64,000 nucleotides of DNA, taken from the NCBI GenBank assembly GCA_035578175.1, contig JAQMRL010000003.1, positions 110,020,819 to 110,084,818 on the forward strand. The letters are read 5' to 3'. Source of the stretch: Catonia carolina (Eukaryota > Arthropoda > Insecta > Hemiptera > Achilidae). The notes below the pieces were generated by a model. The model did no database searches. It saw only the letters and a list, made by a program, of their open reading frames with translations, and was not told the origin of the DNA. The first letter of the stretch is position 1; every line of letters begins with the position of its first letter. The translations under genes and the position numbers were made by a program. This document shows positions 32,515 to 43,800 of this stretch, piece after piece.

Positions 32515-33178
32515 TTTTCTTCAGGTGCCTTCTCCATTACGAAGGTTGGCTATCATCGTGGTCAGTCGCACCTTGTCCACTGCTGCTCTGAAAAGGTCAT
32601 GCGACGAGCAGTTAAACACTTCTCTCAGATTTCTTAACCAGGATATCCGTTTGCGTCCCACCGAGCGTTTACCAACGAGTGTCCCTTGAATTATGAGATG
32701 CAGAATCTCATATTTAGGCCCCCTCATGATGTGTCCAAGGTATGTCAGTTTTCTTATCTTTATGCTCTGCAGGATTTCCAGCTCTTTCCCCATTCTTCTG
32801 AGGACCTCCATTTTGTGATCCTGTCCATCCACGGTATTCGAAGTATTCTCCGGTAGGTCCACATTTCAAACGCTTGCAGTCAGGTCTCACATTCTTTGGT
32901 GAGTGTCCACACCTCTACCCCATACAAGAGGATGGGAAAGACGTAGCACTTCAAGAGGCGGGTCCTGGTTTCGAGGCTCAGGTCGCGGGCCGATAGAAGA
33001 GGTCTTATTTTTAGGAATGCTGCCCTGGCCTTTTCAATTCTGATCTTTATTTCTGGCAGGTGGCTTGCACTGCAATTGACTCGGGTTCCAAGATAGTTAC
33101 AGGCCTCCACTTGTTCGATTCTGTCTTGCCCAGCAAAAAGCTGTTCTTGTGGATTGTCTCGTTTATTAATGACCATCA
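32515..33178 (-). pseudogene. RTE-type LINE fragment (second copy), frameshifted
   Basis: It is closely similar to 23368-24000, including IEQVE-CNYLGTRV, FPILLYGVEVWTL, VLRRMGKELEIL and LGHIMRGPKYEIL. It is broken between the two open segments 32880-33175 and 32521-32830 and 5'-truncated at 33178, downstream of the YADD motif. The 3' tip follows 'catcatctttttcttcagg' on the plus strand, a short-repeat tail. Confidence 0.75.
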
Positions 33179-33312
33179 TCAGAGTACACAAAATATACAA
33201 ACTGAAATACAACACTGTACAGAAGTACACTGAAATGTGACATTATATCTAACTATACCAATCATATAAAAGAGGAAAAACATAAATTTGGTAAAATAGA
33301 TAAATATTTTAA

Positions 33313-34504
33313 CCCTTTGGAAACGGACTGTTACTTGTTAAACAGAAGAATTGCAAAATTCAAAACGCGCTCTCAAAACAACTGTTTTATCTAACCTCAC
33401 TACTGATGAAAAATTCTGAACATATTACAGTTAATTCATATAATACGTACGCGCCTTTTGAATATAATTAAAACAAAATCGCTTGATAATTCTTTGCGTT
33501 TAGGCAAGTGAAATTTTCTACCGTGAAAAGTTTTGTGTTAACTTTATATTTTTTACTATAACGGGCTTAAATTTCAGTTTAGCAAAAAAATTTATAAAAC
33601 ATGTTTTGTAGACAAGAGTTTACTGGAATAAATGTCATTTTTTAATTTAGATTTCCGTAAATATTTGACGAAGTTACAAAATGTTCAACACGAGTCCATT
33701 TTCACATCACAGGGAAGCATGAAGGGATGGTATTTTACATTCTTTACGGTGAAGTCACAGAGCCACTATTATATTTAGGTTACAGCTGTAAGCAAAGCAT
33801 GTAGAAAATTCTTTTCCCTACTACCACCTTTTTTGAAAAATTCTTTAGGTGTGGTTAGAAGGAAGCCATTAACACATTCTTTGCAACCCGGCAAAGTGTA
33901 GAATTTTTGCCTCTGTGATGGTAAACCCCCGCCTGAAAAGTAAAATGGACTCTTCTTCCCTTTTCAAGGGCAAACACCGTAACAGAATCGTCACAGCTTC
34001 AACACAAACTAAAGAACATGCATGTACGTTGACTTACACATGAGCTACATGAATTTCCATTCAAAACAAACAATTTCCAAACCATCAATGCTATTTACAC
34101 ACTATAGAGGGAATAAAAATTTTCCGTTATGATATTCTATTTCTGTAAACACTATTAGATGGGTTTACAGGTTGGCTGCCACCCATGTTAAAGGAAACCC
34201 CTTCCCGACAGGCCGCGCAATAAAAACACAGTTTCTTTTTAATTATGCGTTTATTATTCTATTAATATAAAAAAAAACCATTAATACAATTAAAAATAAT
34301 GAAAAAAGTGAGTTCACCGGTTTAAATTAATTAGATAAAAAACTAATACAATAAAACAACAAACTAAACTAAAAAATGGACTAAATTCACAATAAAACGA
34401 TGTTTATTCAATGAAACAACGGAAGCGAATGGCATCAGTTCTCTCGCGTGTCATTATAGTTCTTATGGCTTCTCAAAGATGTTGCTACCGTACATATCGA
34501 GGGG
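33313..34504. mobile_element. Possible TTAA-flanked repeat element
   Basis: TTAA at 33309-33312 is followed by CCCTTTGGAAACGGACTG, a piggyBac-like terminus. 'gaggggttaa' at 34499-34508 could be the other end. A diverged copy in inverse orientation is at 56958-57620, with many shared phrases: 'aacaactgttttatctaac' and its inverse, 'cgtaaatatttgacgaagtt', 'gcttacagctgtaa'. No intact protein is visible. Family and right border are inferred. Confidence 0.45.
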
Positions 34505-34562
34505 TTAATGTCAAACAACACTATCTACAAAAACCTATTTTTTAAATATTTTTCAGGAGAGC
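34490..34562. repeat. Left arm of an inverted repeat (partner 35092-35155)
   Basis: 'atatcgaggggttaatgtc' and 'aacactatctacaaaaacct' recur inverted at 35092-35155. The AAC-tailed repeat at 34667 lies between the arms. Confidence 0.65.
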
Positions 34563-34666
34563 GCAAAAACTACTTCTAAACTGATTGTCTTCCTATTATC
34601 TCAGTTATTTATACATGTAGTCAACTATAAATTTAGTGTAATTTAATTTATTTCTTAATGGTAAAT

Positions 34667-35077
34667 GTGCCCATAACGGGCAAATGGAGTGTTAAATTAA
34701 TTGCATCTGTTGGTTCCAGTGCTACAAAAAATACATCTGTTTCGCCAATTATGATTGAATTATTTAAGAACAAAGGAGGTAGAGGTGTAAAAGACACTAG
34801 TCAGAATTATCTCCTCTGAGAGTAATGAATTTCACTATACAGCCGGACCCTGTGGTAAATGAAGTGAAGGTGTCATTAAATGGGGTGAAGGTGAAGGTGT
34901 CATTTTTTGCAGGGTGAAAAGTAAGTGCTTTTCGGAGGGCCTGGCATGCTTATAAGCATACTCTTTCAACTTGGTGAGGAAGGCAATAGTAAACCACCTC
35001 ACTCTTCGTTTTTACTTAGTAAAACCTCTAGAGGTTCAAACCAGCCTTTTGGCTGTTTACCAAAACAATAACAAAGG
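34667..35077 (+). repeat. AAC-tailed repeat, full length
   Basis: It starts 'tgcccataacgggcaaatgg' and ends 'accaaaacaataacaa'. A short internal duplication (gtgaaggtgtcatt, at about 34865-34905) distinguishes it. Confidence 0.7.
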
Positions 35078-35091
35078 TAAGTAGATGGTGA

Positions 35092-35155
35092 TGGCTCTCC
35101 TGAAAAATTAGGTTTTTGTAGATAGTGTTGTCTGACATTAACCCCTCGATATACA
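35092..35155. repeat. Right arm of the inverted repeat (partner 34490-34562)
   Basis: It is the inverse of the left arm over about 60 bp with a few differences. Confidence 0.65.
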
Positions 35156-35309
35156 CAAAACTATGTCATAGAGGCCGTATTAAAATTACAACACTCTCCA
35201 AGCAGGCCGCGAAAAGATATTAACAAAATTGTAGAATAGGAATTGAGTAGCAACCGTATTACTCACGGCCTGTGAGTAACAAAAGCCTGAGTAGCACCAG
35301 CGCATCTCA

Positions 35310-35455
35310 CGGCAGCTAACCTGTTAAAGAATTCCCTACAAGAAAAGAACAATATTTACCGGTGTCCGACTTTTACTGACCTTGCGGAGGGACGTTTTAT
35401 TGCCCCAACCACTATCCATTCGGCATCATCTAAAATTAGATTACCATTGTGAACA
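35310..35455. repeat. 145-bp segment repeated inverted at 48242-48382
   Basis: 'ctacaagaaaagaacaatattt', 'actgaccttgc' and 'ccattcggcat...taaaattagattacca' recur on the opposite strand at 48242-48382. The function and family are unknown. Confidence 0.6.
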
Positions 35456-35908
35456 GGTTTAATATAATAGAACACTGTAATATAGAAAATAAAAATAAAA
35501 TTGAAAAATATGAGATGTTCCATATTTATAAATATTTAAAAGAGCAAAAGCAGGACATTTTGAACGAACAGGTCAAATTTAGGAATAATGAAGTGACATT
35601 GACTGCTGCTGCTATCTACAGTAAATATGAGAAGGGATAATTAGAGGAAATTAATTTTAAATCAGTTTTATACAAATAACTGAAGATGTATCATCTTCTG
35701 TTGATTTTAAATAAAAAATTTTTTAGTTTCAATTATGTTATTTACTCTGATGATTGTGTTTCCACCAAAACACGTGTAAGTAAAGATAAAAGTTGACGCA
35801 GTTTAAAAAGAAGGTTAATGAAATTTATTATATAAATTAGAACACAAAATATATAAATATTTATTTATTTATTTTTTTTTAGCTTTTATTTGATGACTTT
35901 ATTTTATA

Positions 35909-36131
35909 TGAATGAATTCCATTATACAGCCAGACCCTGTGTTGAATGAAGTGAAGGTATCATTTGCAGAGTGGAAAATACGTGCTTTTCAGAGGACCTG
36001 GCATGTTGACAAGCATTAACTACTTTTCCACTCAGTGACGAAAGCAATGGTAAACCATCTGACTCCTCGTTTTACTTAGTTAAGCCTCCATAAGTTCAAA
36101 CCAGCCTTTTGGCTGATGAACTCAACAACAA
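35909..36131 (+). repeat. AAC-tailed repeat, 3' half
   Basis: It is 5'-truncated and starts at the 'gaattccattatacagcc' region; it ends 'gatgaactcaacaaca'. Confidence 0.65.
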
Positions 36132-37230
36132 ATTCAAAAACAGCATCATTGCTACTAATAAAACTAATTACAGACATAAAAATTCAGGTAAAAATAAATA
36201 AAATCACAATTTCTATAAAAATTATTCAATTTATTAATTTCTTTTATATTTACATGATTACAAAACATGTGTTCATTTAAATTTTATTATAAACATATTT
36301 AAAAATGACATAACATATTTATCAATGATTTAAACAATTAAAACAATTTTTAATTACAACATATTTGTTATTGACCACTATAAAATAAATGAGGATATAA
36401 CAATTTCTGGGTTCAATTCCCAACAACTATGGCGTGGAAATTCTCAAGACATAAAAGCTGAACCACAATATTGTTCAATAACCAATATGGGTTATTATTC
36501 AAGGAATTAGTAATGTTAAGCCGTACTAGTAAACAAATTAACAGTACTAACTATAAAAAAATAAATAATTACGGATATAACTGTAACAATTACGCAGTAA
36601 TTACTATAAAAACCCAACAAAATTAGGATTATTTACAAGATTGGGCACTTGTTTAATTAATAATTACTTATTATAACTAATGACTAAAGGAAAAGGAAAC
36701 ACATACCAGCCTTAAACAGTATTAGTTATTAAAATTTTTATTTAATAAAACAAAAATTAAATTGAGGAAGTTGAATTAACTATAAAACAATAAAAATATA
36801 ATACAAAAAATAAAAAAATAATCTTTATTATAAACAATACACTAAAAAAAAATAATAAAAGAAATGATAAAATTACAAAATTGGTAATAACTATTGTTAC
36901 AATGACAAAAATTTAAAAAAAACAAGCATTTATGAAGATTAAGAAAGTAGGGGTTAAGTTCTGTATTCATTCATTAATATATTGTTTTTTTAGCTTTAAT
37001 TTGTTATCGGGAACTGTACATTGTTGACAACTACCCAATTTGATCGCTGCTTTTTGCTGTATTATTTGATGTGAATTAGGCATGAGTTTGAACAGGGATC
37101 GCCAGTAGAGTGTTCACGGATGGCTGTCAGCTGGTCACCAACAAAGTCGCTTGCCCAACCGATGTTATTTAACAAATAATAGCAACTTGCTACCAGCTAA
37201 CTGACTAGGCTGGCTTGAAGGCCTTAATAT
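36132..37230. other. Very AT-rich DNA without a recognised feature
   Basis: I see nothing beyond AT-rich low-complexity sequence. Confidence 0.5.
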
Positions 37231-37232
37231 TA

Positions 37233-37993
37233 CGAGGCGTGTTCAGAAAGTAAGTACCGTTTCATTCTACTACCGCCATAGCACTGCAATCTGTGTTCCG
37301 CGCATGCGCACTAGTTGTCCTTGTTTAATGGCTATCAACTCACGCCATTGTAGTTGTTCTATGTTGTGTTTTCAGTTTTCTCTGAACGTTCAAAATGTTT
37401 AAGACAATTAGTGATCGTGCCGATTGCGAGATTCGTTCTGTAATAAGATTTTTGAACGCAAGGAATGTGAAACCGGCTGAAATTTATCGTCAACTTCGAG
37501 ATGTTTACAGGGAAGACGTGATGAGTGAGAGTTCCTCTCTGTTTGTTCAAAACAAACGGAGAGGAATGCTCAGTAACGGAATTGTGTTGCTCCATGACAA
37601 TGCTCAGCCCCATACCGCTGGTGACATTTAAACATTGGTTCGATAATTTCGTTGGGAGCAGTTTGATCACCCGCCCTACAGCCCGGACTTGGCACCGTCT
37701 GACTACCACTTGTTCCTGCACATTAAGCGCGAGCTAGGCGGCCAACGCTTTGAAACCGACGATGAAATGAAAACTGCCGTGGAGTCGTGGCTACATTCGT
37801 TGGTGGGAACCTTCTACGAAGAGGGTATACACAAATTGATCACCCGCTACGACAAGTGTTTGAACATCGGTGGAAACTATGTCGAAAAATAGTTTAAGGT
37901 TTGGGCTTTCATGTAGAAATAAAATTGTATTGAAAAAAAATTGTTTTACTAGTTTTTTTTTAAAAACGGTACTTAATTTCTGAACACGCCTCG
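37233..37993 (+). mobile_element. mariner element (DD34D), internally deleted
   Basis: Inverted repeats of about 32 bp begin CGAGGCGTGTTCAGAAAG at both ends. TA flanks lie at 37231-37232 and 37994-37995. At 761 bp it lacks over 500 bp of a normal mariner (about 1.3 kb). Confidence 0.85.
37395..37892 (+). pseudogene. mariner transposase remnant
   Basis: An N-terminal stub of about 45 residues (FKTISDRADCEIRSVIRFLN...AEIYRQLRDVY) is fused, by a deletion near 37540, to the region of the second catalytic aspartate (LLHDNAQPHTAGDI). A stop follows. The third aspartate block (HPPYSPDLAPSDYHLF) and the C-terminus (KLITRYDKCLNIGGNYVEK) continue in another frame from 37655 to 37892. The first catalytic aspartate is deleted, so no active enzyme is possible. 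Confidence 0.8.
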
Positions 37994-38535
37994 TATAAAG
38001 TATGACTATGGTAGAAACTGCTGTAGCAAAATAGTTGTGTTCCTACAATTCTTTTGTATCAGGTTCAAAGTATTGGTTTTCAAACGACTCACCTTATCAC
38101 TGGTTCCAATCGAACCCAGTACGAGAATAATCTTTCTTCACTCAAATGTATCTACATTAAGTACAGAAAATCTTGTTTCAAACCAATACTTAATACAGTA
38201 GAGCGTCGATCATCCAAACGTCAAAAATTCGAACGCCATCTGAATATTTTTTCGATATTTTAATTTGCGTGAGAAAAGTAACATGTTTTATAAACTTTTC
38301 TTTTAAAAACATTTTGTAAAATGTTTACACTGTGTAACATGTTTTATAACTTATTTAAAACAATGTTTTCTGAAAACGAATGAGCGAGGCTTAAACAAAT
38401 CAATCAATCAAAAATTTGAAAGTTTTTGAAGTAAGATTTCAGTGGTTTAGTAAGGTTTATAGTGAACTTTTTGTTTAACTGTACATTGTTTATTTGTTTG
38501 TTTTCAATTTAATATACAGTATAATACTGCATATA

Positions 38536-39384
38536 TGGGAAAAAGAGAACCCAGCAAGGATTAGCTGCGGGAAATGCAAAAGTAAAGTTCACCTTGGCTG
38601 TCTGGGGTTTGCAGATGACTTGGCCTTGTTGAGTGGGTCTGTAGAGGAACTAAAGAAACAAGTAACAAGCTTAGGACGGTTAGCGGGAAGGTTTGGACTC
38701 AAGATCTCCTTCGAGAAGACGAAAATAATTGGGAACACTAACATGGACCCCAGGATTTCAGTGGGAGGTCAATTAATAGAAATGGTACGGAATTTCAAGT
38801 ACTTGGGAGAGGTATTGAACATGAGTTGCAATGACAGGGAAGCATGGGCGGAAAGGACCAAAAAGTTAATGAGAGCTCAGTTCATCACCCACACCACATA
38901 CAACAAGAAGTCAATGTCGGTAAATACAAAGGTAAGACATTACAAAACGGTAATACAACCTGCAGTGACTTACTGTGGAGAGACCCTAACAAAACTGTCA
39001 CAAAAAACTAAAACCCACAGAATCTTGATGTTAGAACAAAGAATCCTTAGAACCTGTATTGGTAAGAGAATATACAGAGATAATAGTTGGAGACTGCTAC
39101 CAAATAATGAAGTCTATAAAATTTCGGAGCCAATACTAGACACAATTAGGAAAAAACGAATCTCCTTTTTGAACCATATCCTTAGAACACCGGAGAACAG
39201 AGTACTTAGACGACTTATTAAAAGTGTCTGGGATTTTAAAATCGGTTTGAACTGGACAAAGGAGGTCAAGGAGGACTTGGAAAGGTTTGGGTTGACGCTG
39301 GAGGACGTGAGGTTCAAGTCTGAAAGTTATAGAAAGTTGAAGGATCTGGCTTTGGAACCGGAAACCAAGACTAGAAGAGTGTAG
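38536..39384 (+). pseudogene. LINE reverse transcriptase C-terminal half with a CxxC finger at its start
   Basis: The open frame that covers this insert begins upstream, in pogo-like DNA, so its first 14 codons or so are not LINE. The LINE part starts WEKENPARISCGKCKSKVHL and runs straight into the catalytic motif LGFADDLALLSG, then FEKTKIIGN, FKYLGEVLNM, TYCGETLTKL, LRTPENRVLRR and a C-terminal tail. The CGKCKSKVHLGC segment looks like a C-x2-C-x4-H-x2-C finger joined directly to the polymerase, with the N-terminal polymerase missing. After a stop at 39382 a tail in the same frame reads WAQRSQRMREYW. A second fragment of the family is at 49449. Confidence 0.7.
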
Positions 39385-39513
39385 AGGGTGACGGAAGAAC
39401 TCTGGGCTCAGAGATCACAAAGAATGAGGGAATACTGGGTAAAGATCGAAGTAGAGTCTTTCATGTTGTGGCTGAAGTGGTCCATTGTGGCCTCACAAGT
39501 AAAAAAAAAAATA
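38536..39513 (+). mobile_element. 5'-truncated LINE with 15-bp target duplication
   Basis: The direct repeat ataatactgcatata lies at 38521-38535 and 39514-39528. The insert ends in a polyA run (39500-39510) in the coding direction. These are the signs of target-primed reverse transcription. Confidence 0.85.
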
Positions 39514-39788
39514 ATAATACTGCATATACAGTAAAATACAGACTGTAGTTTCATTATTTTACTCTACTTCTGCATTGCTACACAGGACACACTAGGCTTA
39601 GTTTGTTAATTAAACGCAACTAAATATATTTAGTACAGAGAAGTTTTTGTTTTTATTTATTCCTACCTTTTTAAAATGCTTAACTATGGGCCTAAGCGGT
39701 ATTTTTAGGGTTTTTTCAAAAATGTGAACAAATCGGTAATCCGAACTACCTATGGTCCCAATTGCTTCGGATTTTCGACTCTACTGTA

Positions 39789-40541
39789 ATTTAACAACTG
39801 AATTACACCCCTACTTTCAATCAACATAACAAAAATAGTTTACTCATACTATTTTTTCAAGGTTGATGAGCTCTGAACGTATGCATTGCGCCCTACCCAT
39901 TTTAAAGCTAGCCAAACACTTGCCAGCAACGTTGCCAATACTTGCTCTTGTAGCTCTGTTAAACATTTCGTCAGCCATTTTTTTTGTCTTTCAATAATAA
40001 TTATAACCTATAAACATACAAATCAGCTGATTATATAAAGTATTGCATGTTAACACGCTCTATAATCAATATGTTCAGCATGAGATGCAAGACAAGAGTG
40101 AACTATTGTGGCTCTTATACGCATACGTGGGTAATGTAAGTCAGGTACAATCTGACAACGCTGGCAAATGTTCTGATTGGTCTAAACATGTGGAAAAGCA
40201 GAACTCATCAACCGTGAAAAGCATATTAATTATAAACTAATACAACAAAAATAAACTACCAACAACATTAATAAAGGTACAAAAGACGATGGGACTTAAT
40301 TAAACGTAAATAACTATGATACTAATACAAAAATTAAAAATACGACATTCTAAAAGAGAAAAAATCAAATTATGATCACAAAATAATTTTAAAAAATGAT
40401 ACATTTAATGCGAATAATATAAAATAAGGCTATACAACATATTAATGAATGCTACTAAACAATTACACAATGGCACAAAACTGCCAAAAACATTTTCATT
40501 AATAAAAAAAAAACTAATTCTTTTTTACCAGTCATTGAATA
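39789..40541. other. AT-rich DNA, includes the presumed 3' flank of CHTOP
   Basis: I see no separate gene. The minus-strand CHTOP transcript should end in or just above this stretch. Confidence 0.45.
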
Positions 40542-40547
40542 TTTATT
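40542..40547 (-). promoter_or_regulatory. Polyadenylation signal AATAAA for CHTOP
   Basis: On the minus strand AATAAA lies about 25 bases after the CHTOP stop codon (40571-40573), giving a very short 3' untranslated region if used. A further AATAAA-like site lies in the A-rich DNA near 40500. Confidence 0.45.
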
Positions 40548-40570
40548 TATAGTAATTAGATTCACTGAAT

Positions 40571-40835
40571 TTAGTCCCAACTTTCTTCAGTGGCCATCCC
40601 ACTGTTCGCTTCTTTCATGTAAGTATCTAAATCCTTATCCAAGCTGTACTGACTGTTCGCCATATACTGATCCAATTGGTTATCCAATTCTTCTTTGGTA
40701 GGGACGGGACCATTATCGCGGCGACCACCTCTTCCTCCACGGCCTCTCCTATTGCCACGTCCTCCTCTCATGTTTCCTCCTCTTCCTCGACCACGTCCGC
40801 CACGACCAGAAGCCCAATTGTTTCCACCACGACCT
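40571..40835 (-). CDS. CHTOP: CHTOP last coding exon
   Basis: The acceptor is TTTTTTTTTCAG just above 40835. The exon starts with the third base of an arginine codon (phase 2). It encodes the RGG-rich stretch (GRGGRGRGRGGNMRGGRGN), then the C-terminal duplication domain with its two LDxxLDxYM repeats, and ends EESWD-stop at 40571. Confidence 0.92.
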
Positions 40836-43800
40836 CTGAAAAAAAAACCAAAAAACCACAACGGTCAGAGCAAACTCCACTATACATAGTTCTGGGGGCG
40901 GCTCAAGAACAAAATGTCACCCGTGCAAGGTAGTCACTTGACACCCTCCTGGGTCCCAATCTTCCATTATCTATTATTATTATTATTATTGTTACGAGGG
41001 CGAATCAAATATAAATGGTAATTTTGCTGTTGACTGTACCAAACACGTTCGGACCAGATGTGGCGGTGAGCAGTTGTTGTTTTGTTTAATAGGAGTGGGG
41101 GGAACAGCTTACTTCGCAGCATTGTTGCGTTCTGCCGTCAGTACAGCCATGACCGAGCGAGATGTACATCCATCTGTTGCGCAACGAATCGTCGTAAAAT
41201 GTTTAGCAAATGAACGTGTTGAGCCTTCGGAAATTTTTACCCGTTTGCGGGCACAGTTTGGGGACACTACTCTGTCTAAGAATCGAGTGTATACGTGGGC
41301 CAGAGAATTTAGGGGTGGGCGAGAACGTGTTCAAAACGAAAGTCACCGTCGACGCCCAAGGTCAAGTCTCACAGATGACAACATTAGTGCCGTTCGAGAG
41401 CTTATTGAAGGTGATCGCCGGTTAACTGTTCAAGAAATCTTGTCAGAAATTGGTATCAGCTACGGGAGTGTTCAGTCTGCAATCACAGACCACCTTGGCT
41501 TCAGAAAGATTAGTGCTCGATGGGTTCCGAGGTTGCTGTCCGGAAATCAAAAACAGGTCAGGTCGGAGATCGCCGGGAGACTTCTGCATCGATTTCAAGA
41601 AGAAGGTGAAGATTTTTTGAGGCACATCCTCACATGTGATGAGACGTGGGTCCACCATTACACTCGCGAATCGAAAATGGCGAGTAAGGAGTGGCGAAGG
41701 AAGGATGAAGGCTGCCCAGTGAAAGCCAAAACTCGTCTCTCACCCGGAAAAGTTCTTGCAACAATTTTTTTTGACTCAAGGGGATATCTACTCATTGATT
41801 TTCTTCACGATCAACGAACAGTGAATGCGGCTTACTACTGCCAGGTGCTACAGTCGGCAAAAACCAGTTACCGAAACAAAAGACGAGGTGTGCCCATTAG
41901 AGATGTCATCCTTCTCCATGACAATGCAAGGCCTCACACCGCATTGTTGACAAGGGATAAATTGGAAGAAATGGGCTGGGAAACTCTCGAACACCCTCCT
42001 TACAGTCCAGACTTGTCCCCATGTGACTACTTTTTGTTTGCGCCTCTGAAAGAATCACTTGGAGGAAAACGATTTGAAAGCAATGAAGATGTCGAGAAGC
42101 ACGTGCGCGATTGGTTGACAACTCTCCCTCAATCTTTTTATGAACAGGTAATATTCAAGCTTCCAAATCGGTGGCAGAAGTGTGTAGATAATGCAGGAGA
42201 CTATATTGAAAAATGTTGAAGGCATAGTTTTTGTATAATATTATTCAATAAATATAATTTAAAAAATTACCGTTTATATTTGATTCACCCTCGTATTATA
42301 TGACGTCAATTGGCCTACCTTTTCTGATGCAACAACTTCTTTTTTAGACAAATACATAAATTATAACCAACAACCGTCTGTTAAGTCATATACCTATCTA
42401 TTCACAATCATATGTACGAGAGTTATTCAGAAAATAACCTCCATTTTGAAATAAAAAGTAAACGAGTGAAGATACAAAAACTTTATTATATACATATTAA
42501 ATAAAACTACAGTTTTTCTCTATTTTTCGACAGTCGCCAAACAGATTCAAGTACTTGTCGTACCTTGGAACAGTCTTTGAAATACCCTCTGCATAAAAAT
42601 CTGCCGCCTGTGAATGTAGCCAACCATTCACGGAGTTTAGGAGCTCTTCATCATTGGCGAACCGCTGAGATGCAAGCCGTTGGTCAAAAACGTCCCATTT
42701 AAACTTGGCCAAAAGTTCATTTATTTTCTCGCCCTCATACAGCTCGAAGAACAAATGAACTTTTGGCCAAGTTTAAATGGGATGTTTTCAATCATCCCCC
42801 ATACAGCCCGGACTTGGCTCCTAGTGACTTTCACCTGTTCCCGAACATGAAGCGGTGGCTTGCATCTCAGCGGTTCGCCAATGACGAAGAGCTCCAAAAC
42901 CCCGTGAATGGTTGGCTACATTCACAGGCGGCAGATTTTTATGCAGAGGGTATTTCAAAGACTGTTCCAAGGTACGACAAGTACTTGAATCTGTTTGGCG
43001 ACTATGTCGAAAAATAGAGAAAAACTGTAGTTTTATTTAATATGTATATAATAAAGTTTTTGTATCTTCACTCGTTTACTTTTTATTTCAAAACGGAGGT
43101 TAGGATAACCCTCGTACTATCGTAAACAAAAAAAAATCCCAGCCCATATTTCGACCTCAATCCAAGAATTAGCTTCAAAGGTCACCAAAGCTCCAATTCC
43201 CATTACAAAAAACACACAATCAGACCTCAGATTTCATACAATTATTAATTAACACAACCATAAATAAATTTTTTTTATGATAACCCATTATGGACAGACA
43301 CATTTGGAAAGGCCGTAGACGATTTCAAAGTTTTTAACCCGACAAGACGGAGATTTTTAACGATCACACGGACTGTCATTTTAAGCCTAATAAAAACTCT
43401 TTTTATTTCATTTAGTTTCATTCCTAAATATTTCAAAAAATTACCATTTATTTATAAAGAATTTGTTATTAGAACCAAATTTTGCCGTTTTCATTTACGA
43501 CCAGAATAAAAATAATTAAAAATTAAGAAAAAGTCGTTAAATAAGTACAATATCTAGTATTTGTTTTACAATATTGATATGTTTTAATGATTGTACAGGG
43601 TTTCTTTGAAAGGTACGATAAACTCTAGGGTAGAATGTTTGAATTGTTAAATATTAGAATTTTAATGTTCTTACAGATGTAACATAGGTTCGGAAACGCT
43701 TCATAAGCTAGTTATGGATGGCGAAAGATACGTCTGGAATCCAGTTACCTTGGTGAAATAAGGCTATTAAGGCACTTTATTCATACTGTAATGTTCTCAG

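Larger units (their letters stand above)
38196..39786. mobile_element. Pogo-like element with a nested LINE
   Basis: The ends are CAGTAGAGCGTCGATCATCC and the inverse of GATTTTCGACTCTACTG. TA flanks lie at 38194-38195 and 39787-39788. Without the LINE (38536-39513) and one target copy it would be about 600 bp. Its inner right part has 'cggtaatccgaactacc' and 'ggtcccaattgcttcgga', typical pogo phrases. No transposase is left. Confidence 0.78.
42417..43114. mobile_element. Palindromic (foldback) mariner derivative: two 3' ends
   Basis: The element is a large inverted repeat. The right arm (about 42750-43114, plus strand) carries the 3' end of a mariner transposase (WDVFNHPPYSPDLAPSDFHL ... KTVPRYDKYLNLFGDYVEK). 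The left arm (42417-42765) carries the same 3' end on the minus strand, with about 75 bp deleted around the third aspartate. The outer ends match (CGAG(A/G)GTTAT...), and TA flanks both sides (42415-42416, 43115-43116), so it appears to have transposed as a unit. The arms share near-identical 3' non-coding DNA. Confidence 0.85.

Noticed and set aside
40676..40933. Plus-strand frames rich in S, T, P and R over 40676-40933
   Set aside because: They are the antisense reading of the RGG exon of CHTOP.
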